Assembly: GCA_004359425.1 (NCBI GenBank)
Contig: PTEU01000002.1
Coordinates: forward strand, 1,561,827-1,617,758
Source: Ideonella sp. MAG2
GTDB taxonomy: Bacteria; Pseudomonadota; Gammaproteobacteria; Burkholderiales; Burkholderiaceae_C
Reading direction: 5' to 3'
Length of the DNA: 55,932 nucleotides
The position numbers and the translations under genes were made by a program. The stretch's first letter is position 1. Every line of letters starts with the position of its first letter. Positions 7,267 to 14,453 of the stretch are shown piece by piece. The notes under the pieces are model-generated. The model had not been told where the DNA came from. It saw only the letters and a list, made by a program, of their open reading frames with translations, and made no database searches.

Positions 7267-8909
7267 ATCACCAAAGGACCGAGCGGCTTGCAAGCGAGCT
7301 TCTGAGCGGTTCGGTGCCTGATTGCCTGCCCGATGAGCTCGACGCGACCGTCAGTCACATCGGTAGCCAGTTGGCGTCGCCGTCAGGCGCAGGCGTCGAC
7401 CAAGTGAGATGCGCGCTTGGTGCCCTCAACAACGATCGGTTGTTTCCACCCGCCCGCGCGCTGGCTGAGCGCTGGAACGCAAAGTGCGGATTTGATCCCG
7501 TCGTCGAGAAGCGCCTCGTGCAGGCGATGATTGAATTGGGCGAACTGGACAGCGCGCAGGAGCGACTTGAGACGGCCATGGAGAAGGCGAGGGACATGGA
7601 CAGTCAGCAAGCCAGAGTGGAGTTGGGGGAGTATCAGGGCCAGCAGGGTCGTATTGCCAAACAGCGCTTCGTCCTTTCGAACAACCCCGACGAATTGGCC
7701 CGGGCGATCGAACTCTATGCGGCGCGCTACCGTGACAACGGCAGGCCCTACTTCCACGGCATCAATGTGGTGGCACTGGTGGCCGCTCAGGAACGACTGG
7801 ACTCCAGCTTGCCGCCGCCGCATGACTTGCAACTGCCAGCCTTGGCCGAGGCCGTACTTGCGGATCTGAAGCGGAAAATTGCGAACGGGGATGACAGCCA
7901 GTGGCCACTGGCAACGGCCTCAGAGGCGTGCCTGGCACTGAACCAGTGCGATGACGCGGAGCTGTGGCTGCACCGCTTCCTTCTTCACCCACAGACGCAT
8001 CCGTTCCACATCGAAAGCTATTCACGCCAGTTGCGCGAGATCTGGCGAGGCAACGCATTGCGCAATACCACCTGCGCAGACCGGCTCAGCAGCATCATCG
8101 ACCGACACGTGATGCATACACAAAAGCGATGGTCCATTTCGCCGGAGATGGTGAAGACTGCGCGGTCTGACCCGCAATCGCTCGAAAAGAACTTCTCTGG
8201 CGAACGCACCTTCACTGTGAGCACCATCCAACGAATGCTGGAGAAGTGCGCCAGCATCGGCTGCGTCACAGACACCAACGGCAGGCGGTTGGGAACGGGT
8301 TTCCTGGTTGCAGCCAGTTCTCTTGGTCTGGGGTCGGACTCGGAACTGGTGTTTGTGACCAACGCTCATGTCATCAGTGACACAGTCAAGGATGCCATCC
8401 CGACCGCGAACGCTTGGGTGACCTTTGAGCTTGAGAGTGAGGCAAAGTGCAAGCCCATCTCGCACAAGGTGATGCCGCAGGTGCTGTTCACCTCTCCGCC
8501 AGGAGACCCAGGCATCACGGCGCAGGATCGACTGGACGTCACGGTGGTGAAGCTGGAAAGCTGGCCGGACGGCGGCTTGGCGCTGCGCACGAACGACAGC
8601 TTGCCAACGCCTTCCCGCAAGTCCAAGGTGTTCGTGGTGGGCCATCCTTCCGGTGACGCGCTCCAGATCTCACTGCACGACAGCGAGCTGCTGGATGTCT
8701 GCGACCACGACCGCCTGCTGCACTACCGCACACCCACCGAGCCCGGCAGCTCGGGCAGCCCGGTCTTCAACACGAACTGGGAAGTCGTGGCGTTGCATCA
8801 TGCTGGGTCCGCGGCCATGCCACGCCTGCGCGGAAATGGGCAGTACGAGGCCAACGAAGGAATCAGCATTCGCTCGATTCGCGACGGTGCCGCCCTCACG
8901 AGTAGGTAG
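7263..8909 (+). CDS. Helical-repeat (DUF4071-like) protein fused to a trypsin-like serine protease
   Basis: A 548-residue protein starting at GTG 7263. Residues 1-310 are all-helical, TPR-like, with AIELYAARY then RPYFHGINVVAL (148-172), a pattern shared with the TIR-TPR protein of this cassette. Residues 330-545 are a chymotrypsin-fold protease: GTGFLV (344-349), VTNAHVI with His369, RLDVTVVKL with Asp425, and TEPGSSGSPVF with Ser497. All three catalytic residues are present. There is no signal peptide, so it acts in the cytoplasm, unlike most trypsin-like proteases. Protease domains joined to repeat domains occur in predicted bacterial conflict systems, where they act as caspase-like executioners or activators by cleavage. 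Confidence 0.85.
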   Translation: MNHQRTERLASELLSGSVPDCLPDELDATVSHIGSQLASPSGAGVDQVRCALGALNNDRLFPPARALAERWNAKCGFDPVVEKRLVQAMIELGELDSAQERLETAMEKARDMDSQQARVELGEYQGQQGRIAKQRFVLSNNPDELARAIELYAARYRDNGRPYFHGINVVALVAAQERLDSSLPPPHDLQLPALAEAVLADLKRKIANGDDSQWPLATASEACLALNQCDDAELWLHRFLLHPQTHPFHIESYSRQLREIWRGNALRNTTCADRLSSIIDRHVMHTQKRWSISPEMVKTARSDPQSLEKNFSGERTFTVSTIQRMLEKCASIGCVTDTNGRRLGTGFLVAASSLGLGSDSELVFVTNAHVISDTVKDAIPTANAWVTFELESEAKCKPISHKVMPQVLFTSPPGDPGITAQDRLDVTVVKLESWPDGGLALRTNDSLPTPSRKSKVFVVGHPSGDALQISLHDSELLDVCDHDRLLHYRTPTEPGSSGSPVFNTNWEVVALHHAGSAAMPRLRGNGQYEANEGISIRSIRDGAALTSR

Positions 8910-9178
8910 TCGGCCCTGAAAATCACACGCTACCCGCATGAACACTGGCCCAGCGAGGCTAGTGCCGATGGCGGGAACTCCCAGAAAGCGACTCAATGGA
9001 GTACTTGGTGCACTTGGGCTGCTGCTGTAACTTCGGATATTCACTCGGTTGCGTCGATCTGGATTCTGATCATCTCCCAAGAGGCATCGGTTCCGGAGCG
9101 GAGAATCAGTCGCCGTCAGGATGACGTTTTGATAAGCTGTCGCGAAGCCATAGGCTCACATCGACCGGGAGTGCAGCT

Positions 9179-10240
9179 ATGAAGGTGTTCGTCAGCTACA
9201 GCGGGCAGACCGATGCTTCGCCTTATTTCAAGCGCTTCTGTGAATTGCTTGAGGCTGCAATTGTGCGCGCTGGTGGCGCAAAACACGTCAAGCACGTGCT
9301 GTGGGACGAGGACCTGGGCCAGGGTGATGAGTGGCCGCAAAAGTTGCAGGCAAAGCTCAATGAAGCTGACGTTTTTCTGCCACTGTATTCGCCTCTGTAT
9401 TTCGCCAGCGTGCCTTGTGGAAGAGAACTGGGTTTCTTCATGCAGCGGGTGGTTCCGGCGCCGGGCTTCGACGCCATCCCCGTGTTGCCGGTGTGGTGGA
9501 GCGACTTGCGCAGCAAGAACGTCGAAGGGTTCTCCAGCCCGCCAGACAGCGGCGTCTCGCTGATTGACTCGCTCCAGCACCGCAGCAAGGACACGACAAG
9601 ACATGGCGACTATAGCTTCAACGACATTGAGAGGATGGGCCTGGACCAGTTCCTCATCAACGAGGCGCATGTCGACTACAAGCCGGCCGTTACAGCCTAC
9701 TTCAAACAGCTGGCCGACCGCCTGCACCAGCTTCTGTCGGACTACAAAGGGGAACTCCGGTGCAACCGTGATTCGCTTTTGAGTTCTGTGGACGTCTGGG
9801 CTCAAGCACGCGGAGCCAAAACGGCTGCGCCGGACCGCGCCGTCCCGGCTCCAGCGCCACTGCCGCCCACCGTCTCGGGCGCTCGTGTGCATTTCTTGGT
9901 GGTGGCCGCCCGACCCGAACTCATTCGAGAGCTATCGACACGCAATCTGCCGAATTGCGCGGTGGTGGTGCCGTTTGTCGCCGCCAGCAGGCATCCCGAC
10001 GTGGTCGAGCAACTGCGCGATCTGCTGCAACCGCGAGAGGAGTTGGACGACCCGCTGTGCAAGACTTACGTGGCGGTCAACGAGACCGAACTGGAGGCGC
10101 AGATCGCAACTCTCCATGAACGCATGCGGCAGAAGTTCCGTTCCCGCGCGCAACGCGCTGGAGCACGGCGCAGCGCCAGCCCCTTCGGCGGTGCCGCAAA
10201 GCCTAATTTGAACGCCGTGGCGCAGGAGAATCGCTCGTGA
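9179..10240 (+). CDS. TIR-like protein, FxsC type
   Basis: A 353-residue protein. VFVSYSG (3-9), LWDEDLGQGDEWPQKL (41-56), ADVFLPLYSPLYF (63-75) and PCGRELGFF (79-87, Glu83 in the catalytic place) define a TIR domain of the FxsC-like kind, which is longer than usual and has an aromatic VLPVWWSDL strand near residue 105. After a Pro/Ala linker (about 215-230) a second alpha/beta region follows (VHFLVVAARPELI, then CAVVVPFVAAS). The ATG has a GGGAG site. The 269-base gap upstream holds no gene and is probably a second promoter region. It overlaps the ATPase gene by GTGA. FxsC-like proteins are known next to KGGxGR ATPases, mainly in actinobacteria. Confidence 0.8.
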   Translation: MKVFVSYSGQTDASPYFKRFCELLEAAIVRAGGAKHVKHVLWDEDLGQGDEWPQKLQAKLNEADVFLPLYSPLYFASVPCGRELGFFMQRVVPAPGFDAIPVLPVWWSDLRSKNVEGFSSPPDSGVSLIDSLQHRSKDTTRHGDYSFNDIERMGLDQFLINEAHVDYKPAVTAYFKQLADRLHQLLSDYKGELRCNRDSLLSSVDVWAQARGAKTAAPDRAVPAPAPLPPTVSGARVHFLVVAARPELIRELSTRNLPNCAVVVPFVAASRHPDVVEQLRDLLQPREELDDPLCKTYVAVNETELEAQIATLHERMRQKFRSRAQRAGARRSASPFGGAAKPNLNAVAQENRS

Positions 10241-11415
10241 AAGAGCGTCAGGTCGAACAGAAGGGGCGAATCGTCACCTTCTACAGCTACAAGGGCGGCA
10301 CGGGGCGGTCATTGTTGTTGGCGAACGCGGCCATGGTCCTGGCCTCCAATGACAGACGTGTGGCCGTCATTGACTGGGACCTGGAAGCGCCAGGTTTGCA
10401 TCGCTACCTGAAGCCCTTCATCGCCGATGCTGAACTGAATGAGACCACTGGTCTGATCGATCTGTTCACCGGCTACTGGGACCGGCTCACCGAACTCAAT
10501 GCGGCAGAGGCCGAGCCTCCGATAGGTTGGGAGCGACAGTACTTAGATATCTACCGCTACGGCGTCACGCTGCGACTGCCCGAGGGCAGTCGTGGCGGCA
10601 GCATATTCTTTGTGCCCGCTGGACGGCAGAACGCGGCATACGCATCCAAGGTGGCGAATTTCAAGTGGGATGACTTCTACAACGATGCCGGCGGCAGCGG
10701 TTTCATTGATGCGCTGGCGCAGCGGCTGCGCGACGAGTTCGACTATGTGCTCATCGACAGTCGCACCGGCGTCAGCGACACGGCTGGCATCTGCACTGTC
10801 CAACTGCCCGATGACCTGGTAGTCTGCTTCACATACAACAATCAGAACGTGCTGGGCGCCTCGGCCGTGGCAGCCACTGTTCAAAAGGCCCGCAGCGGGT
10901 CCGAAGCGGGGCGCCGACTGCGGATCTTCCCGGTCCCCACCCGGGCTGACTACTTCCTGCAAACCTACTTGGGCCCGCGGCGTCGCCTGGTCAAGCAAAA
11001 GATGGGCTGGGTGCTGCCCGACGAAGAGCAGCGCGAACCGGACCGCTACTGGGCGGAGGTGGAACAGCCGTACTTGCCGGCTCACAGCTACTTCGAGACT
11101 CTGGCCTGCCTGACCGACGAGCCCGACGCACCACCGCCATCCTTGTTGATCGCGACGCAGCAGGTGGTGCGGCGCTTTACCGGCGGCGAAGTGCAGCGCT
11201 GGATACCGATGTTCGACGACAAGACAAGGCAAGACATTCTTCGCCAAATGGAGGGTCCCACCGGCGACGGAACTGCAGCCGCCTCGGTAACCACTGCGCC
11301 TGAGCCAAACGCCTGGACCGAAGCCGACTACGCTATGGAACCCGCCTACTACCCGGTAGGCTCGGACCTGTCTGCGCAAGTCGGCGCTGATGATCAAAGT
11401 ACCCACTGGCGCTGA
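10237..11415 (+). CDS. KGGxGR-variant ParA/MinD-like ATPase, C-terminus ended by an IS
   Basis: A 392-residue SIMIBI-class ATPase starting at GTG 10237. The deviant Walker A reads SYKGGTGRS (17-25), with Arg24 in place of the invariant Lys of normal P-loops, and is followed by VIDWDLEAPGLH (44-55) and YVLIDSRTGVSD (170-181). This KGGxGR form defines a separate group found with FxsC-like TIR proteins. It probably controls or powers the TIR partner encoded just before it. The last eight residues (DDQSTHWR) and the stop are coded by the IS3-family remnant that starts near 11388, so the natural C-terminus may be shortened. Confidence 0.82.
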   Translation: MKERQVEQKGRIVTFYSYKGGTGRSLLLANAAMVLASNDRRVAVIDWDLEAPGLHRYLKPFIADAELNETTGLIDLFTGYWDRLTELNAAEAEPPIGWERQYLDIYRYGVTLRLPEGSRGGSIFFVPAGRQNAAYASKVANFKWDDFYNDAGGSGFIDALAQRLRDEFDYVLIDSRTGVSDTAGICTVQLPDDLVVCFTYNNQNVLGASAVAATVQKARSGSEAGRRLRIFPVPTRADYFLQTYLGPRRRLVKQKMGWVLPDEEQREPDRYWAEVEQPYLPAHSYFETLACLTDEPDAPPPSLLIATQQVVRRFTGGEVQRWIPMFDDKTRQDILRQMEGPTGDGTAAASVTTAPEPNAWTEADYAMEPAYYPVGSDLSAQVGADDQSTHWR

Positions 11416-11485
11416 CGCCCAAGACTTCGCAGGCCAGCGTGACCGGCCATGTCGTCTTGTTCTTGCCGATCCAGGCGTACTTCAC
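11395..11485 (-). pseudogene. Start of IS3-family orfB, truncated
   Basis: From GTG 11485 the minus strand reads VKYAWIGKNKTTWPVT then LACEVLGVSASGYF, the usual beginning of IS3-type OrfB. It stops matching near 11395, where the sequence turns into the end of the ATPase gene. The DDE catalytic domain is absent, so this copy is not autonomous. Confidence 0.7.
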
Positions 11486-11787
11486 AGGGACTCCTTTGCA
11501 AAGTACGCCGTCGCTTTTTTTAGGATGTCGCGCTCCATCTTCACCCTGGCCAGCTCAGCTCGCAGCCTCGCCAGCTCCATCTGCTCGGGGCTCACCGGCT
11601 TGTCCCCCGCCCCCTGGAGCTCACCCCTCTCGGCCAACCTCATCCAGTTGCTCAACGTCGCCTTGGGCACTCCCAGCACCCGTGCCGTCACCGACGCTTC
11701 CTGCCCCGCCTTCACCAGCCTCACGGCCTCCAGCTTGAACTCCAGCGTGTACCTGGCACGATGCTTCATCCCGTCTTTCTTGCTCAT
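11482..11787 (-). CDS. IS3-family transposase OrfA
   Basis: A 101-residue protein with the N-terminal helix-turn-helix of IS3-type OrfA: YTLEFKLEAVRLVKAGQ (12-28) and VPKATLSNWMRLAERG (40-55), then a leucine-zipper-like stretch and the classical end ILKKATAYFAKESL. An A_AAA_AAG-type slippery run (seven As, 11521-11515) near the end allows the -1 frameshift that makes the OrfAB transposase, and the orfB frame starts at an overlapping GTGA. Alone it binds the IS ends but cannot transpose. Confidence 0.9.
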   Translation of the reverse strand: MSKKDGMKHRARYTLEFKLEAVRLVKAGQEASVTARVLGVPKATLSNWMRLAERGELQGAGDKPVSPEQMELARLRAELARVKMERDILKKATAYFAKESL

Positions 11788-11852
11788 CTCTCGTTCTCCA
11801 TAGCTGTAGTTTGATCATCAGCTATGAACTACGTTTCTCGGGGGCAAGGCCA

Positions 11853-11874
11853 GTACCAAAAAAGTACCAAAAAC
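11853..11874. repeat. 11-bp tandem direct repeat near island end
   Basis: AGTACCAAAAA occurs twice head to tail at 11853-11863 and 11864-11874, about 95 bases inside the tRNA remnant. Perfect inverted repeats TGAAAC/GTTTCA and GTTCC/GGAAC lie between it and the tRNA end. Such sites are typical arm-binding places for tyrosine integrases and excisionases, but this is inference. Confidence 0.5.
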
Positions 11875-11966
11875 CTGGGTGGATTTTACGGGACCCTGCG
11901 AGACATCGAGCGCAACCTTTACCTATGAAACTTTCGTTTCAGGAGTTCCCGGAACGTCACGTTTTC

Positions 11967-12016
11967 CCACCTTGACATGGTGGGGGTCGTTGGTTCGAAT
12001 CCAATCGCGCCTACCA
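11967..12016 (+). other. 3' half of tRNA-Val(GAC): right attachment site of the island
   Basis: Fifty bases match the 3' half of a tRNA: anticodon stem CCACC/GGTGG around loop TTGACAT (anticodon GAC at 11974-11976), T-arm with GGTTCGAATCC, acceptor strand CGCGCCT and an encoded CCA. The 5' half (D-arm and acceptor strand) is absent; unrelated sequence precedes 11967. A lone tRNA 3' end is what remains at the distal end of an element integrated into a tRNA gene, so the intact tRNA-Val should lie left of the window, near the integrase. Confidence 0.8.
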
Positions 12017-12032
12017 AAATTCTGCTGTTCTC

Positions 12033-12068
12033 AAGCCCCCAGTTTCTCGAAGCTGGGGGCTTTTGTTT
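12033..12068 (+). terminator. Rho-independent terminator behind the tRNA-Val site
   Basis: AAGCCCCCAG (12033-12042) pairs perfectly with CTGGGGGCTT (12053-12062) around a 10-base loop and is followed by a T-rich tract. It would have ended the original tRNA-Val transcript, and read the other way it could end the convergent DMT-exporter operon. Confidence 0.75.
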
Positions 12069-12077
12069 TGGCTGAGC

Positions 12078-13019
12078 CTAGGTGGTGTCGCGGCTTGGCC
12101 AGGTGGCCAAGAGTAAGCCCAGCAGCGCCAAACTCAGGGCCAATGCTTGAAGCGCCCCCAAGGGCTCCGACAAGAACACCACGCCGACCAGGCAGGCGGA
12201 TACCGGAAGCAAGACGCTGAACACACCCGCCCGCTGGGCGGGCACGCGCTGAAGGCCAAACATCCAAAGCCACACCGTCACCACACTGGCTGCCAGGGCA
12301 TAGAACACCAGCAGGGCCCAGGCGCTGTGGCTCACGCCGCTGAAATTAAATTGGCTGGCCTGCCACAGCCCAAAGGGCGTGACCAGGGCCAAGCCCCATA
12401 GGTTGATCAGCGCGCTGATGCGTTTGGGCGAGACTTGGGCGGTGAGGCGCTTACCAATCACCACATAGCACGCCTCGCAAAACACCGCGCCCAGCAGCAG
12501 CATATGGCCCCAAAACGGCCCGATACCGTGGGCTGCTGTGTCGACCACAGCAGGGGAGGGCGCGCGGCTCAGCGCCAACAGGCCCATGCCACAAACGGCC
12601 AGTGCGATGCCCGCCAACACCAGGGGCCGTATGCGCTCGCGCAAAAACAGCCATGACAGCAAAGCCACCATGGCCGGTATGCCCGCCATCATGACGCCTG
12701 CCGAGACGGCTGAGGTGGCAGCCACGCCGTAGAGCATGCAGATGGAGAACAAAAAATTGCCCAGAAAGCTCTCTAAAAACAGGAGCCTGGTCTCGCGGCG
12801 GCCCAGCTTTGGCTCATGGGGCACTGGGCGCACCCAGGCCACCATGGCGACGGCAGCAATGCCAAACCGCAACCACGCCAGCAAGAAAACGGGGAACACC
12901 GCGACCAAGACCTTGGAGAGACCCACATAGCTGCCCACCAAGGCCATGCTCAATGACAGCGCCCCGTAGGACAACCAAGGGACGGAGGCGGATCGGGAGG
13001 GCTCAGGCGGCGAGGTCAA
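12078..13019 (-). CDS. DMT-family (EamA) membrane transporter
   Basis: A 313-residue protein with about ten hydrophobic segments and the internal duplication of EamA/RhaT exporters: first half about 20-150 with MVAWVRPVP then FLGNFLFSICMLYGV, second half from about 170 with CEACYVVIGKRL, ending VVFLSEPLGALQALAL. It is the last gene of the minus-strand polyamine cluster, 55 bases after a glutamine-synthetase-like gene, and the first chromosomal gene beside the island. The substrate is unknown; position suggests an amine or amino-acid exporter. Confidence 0.85.
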   Translation of the reverse strand: MTSPPEPSRSASVPWLSYGALSLSMALVGSYVGLSKVLVAVFPVFLLAWLRFGIAAVAMVAWVRPVPHEPKLGRRETRLLFLESFLGNFLFSICMLYGVAATSAVSAGVMMAGIPAMVALLSWLFLRERIRPLVLAGIALAVCGMGLLALSRAPSPAVVDTAAHGIGPFWGHMLLLGAVFCEACYVVIGKRLTAQVSPKRISALINLWGLALVTPFGLWQASQFNFSGVSHSAWALLVFYALAASVVTVWLWMFGLQRVPAQRAGVFSVLLPVSACLVGVVFLSEPLGALQALALSLALLGLLLATWPSRDTT

Positions 13020-13073
13020 GGGCGGAAGTGTCCAGTCAAACTGCGGTGGGTGTCCCAGCCTTGAGGGCTCACA

Positions 13074-14453
13074 TTAAAACGCAGCCGCATAGCGCTGCAT
13101 CTCCCAGGCGCTGATGTGCCGGGCATAGCTGAGCCACTCTGCGCGCTTGAGGCGCGGGTACTCCGACCTGAGTGTGTCTCCCAAGGCCTCCAGAATGACG
13201 GGATCGGCCTCCAAGGCGCTTGTGGCTTCTTCCAGAGACTGCGGCAAAACCTCGATGGCACGCTGGGCGATCTCAGCCAGGCTGAGCTTGAACAGGTCGT
13301 CGGTGCAGGCGGGGCCGGGGTCGAGCTGACGGTCCACGCCATCCATGCCCGCTGCTATGAGCGCCGCTGTGGCGAGATAGGGGTTGGCCGAGGCATCAGG
13401 CAACCGCCACTCAAAACGGCCGGGCAGAGTGCGCACGATGGCCGTGCGGTTGTTGGGACCATGCGCCACATAGGCCGGGGCCCAGCTCGTGCCGGACAAA
13501 GACTCACCCACCACCAGTCGCTTATAGCTGTTGACCGTGGAGGCGGCCACGGCGCAGAGGGCCGCTGAATGCGCCATCACACCGGCTATGAAGTGCCGAC
13601 CCACGGCGGAAAGGTCTTCCCCGCGTTGCGCCTCTTCATCTGAGGGCGTGAACAGGCCTCGGCCCTGGGCGTCCCATAGCGAGACATGAAAGTGCAAGCC
13701 ACTGCCCGGCTGGTTGGCGAAGGGCTTGGGCATCATGGAGAACACCGCGCCATGCCGCTCAGCAATGGCATGGGCGGCTTGCTTAAAGCACATCAGCTTG
13801 TCGGCACTGGCCAAGCATTCGTCGTAGGCAAAGTTGACTTCGTACTGACCGTGGGCGTCCTCGTGGTCCAACTGAAACACCTCTAAGCCCATCGCAGTCA
13901 TGGCTTGTTGCAGCTCGTGCAGCAACGGGGCTTGGCGAGGCAGAGACTTCAGGTCGTAGGAGGGCTTGTCGAGCCTGTCGGCGTCATCAAACGGCAACCA
14001 CTGGCCGTCCTGCTGCTTGAGCAAGAAGAACTCAGGCTCAATGCCTGTTTTCAGAGTCCACCCACGCTCGGCCAAGCGGGCAGTGGCTCGGCGCAAGACC
14101 TGGCGTGGGCAGGCCTCAAAGGGTTGGCCGTTGACATAGCCATGGCTGGTGGCCAGCGCATAGCCGGGCTGCCAGGGCATGGGGCGGATGGTCTCCAGGC
14201 TGATGGGGCGGGCGTAGTATTCGGCCCGTGCGCCAACGCGCGGCAAGGCTGTACCCCAGATGGAAGGGCCGGCAAAACCAGCCCCTGTGCGCAGCAACTC
14301 GCCCAAGTAGCTCAGCGGCACATACTTGCCCTTGGCCACACCATGGACGTCGGTGAACTGCACCAAGAGCGTATGCACGCCTTGTTGTTCCAGACGACTC
14401 TGTGCGCTGGCGACCTCTGCGTCGCTGGGTGGGAGGTCGGTGGGCTCAGTCAA
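13074..14453 (-). CDS. Glutamine-synthetase-like gamma-glutamylpolyamine synthetase
   Basis: A 459-residue GS-fold ligase. TGIEPEFFLL (ATP/metal Glu), HGQYEVNF, PGSGLHFHVSLWD, NSYKRL and FEWRLPDASANPYLA are the usual active-site blocks. It probably joins glutamate to an amine, like PuuA, rather than making glutamine: it lies beside puuC and is divergent from GlnA. The start is uncertain. I use TTG 14453, which overlaps the puuC-like stop by 8 bases; an ATG at 14543 would overlap by about 100 bases and adds a Ser/Thr-rich leader without family features. A second GS-like gene (22754-24121) lies in the same cluster, so the two may serve different amines. Confidence 0.85.
   Translation of the reverse strand: MTEPTDLPPSDAEVASAQSRLEQQGVHTLLVQFTDVHGVAKGKYVPLSYLGELLRTGAGFAGPSIWGTALPRVGARAEYYARPISLETIRPMPWQPGYALATSHGYVNGQPFEACPRQVLRRATARLAERGWTLKTGIEPEFFLLKQQDGQWLPFDDADRLDKPSYDLKSLPRQAPLLHELQQAMTAMGLEVFQLDHEDAHGQYEVNFAYDECLASADKLMCFKQAAHAIAERHGAVFSMMPKPFANQPGSGLHFHVSLWDAQGRGLFTPSDEEAQRGEDLSAVGRHFIAGVMAHSAALCAVAASTVNSYKRLVVGESLSGTSWAPAYVAHGPNNRTAIVRTLPGRFEWRLPDASANPYLATAALIAAGMDGVDRQLDPGPACTDDLFKLSLAEIAQRAIEVLPQSLEEATSALEADPVILEALGDTLRSEYPRLKRAEWLSYARHISAWEMQRYAAAF

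Larger units (their letters stand above)
11388..11821 (-). mobile_element. Shrunken IS3-family element with inverted ends
   Basis: A 434-bp segment carrying a whole orfA and only about 30 codons of orfB on the minus strand. Its edges carry TGATGATCAAA at 11388-11398 and the reverse complement at 11811-11821, with matching GC outside each, giving 13-bp perfect inverted ends; TAC matches 1 base further in. Intact IS3-type elements are about 1.2-1.4 kb, so some 800-900 bp of orfB are missing. Only a 2-bp direct repeat (GC) flanks it. It may be an internal-deletion derivative or the result of a join between two copies. Confidence 0.6.

Noticed and set aside
8910..9178. A small FxSxx-ending peptide gene, expected if this were an FxsA-type peptide cluster
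   Set aside because: I found no short frame with a ribosome site and such an end; only the FxsC-like TIR and ATPase are shared with those clusters.
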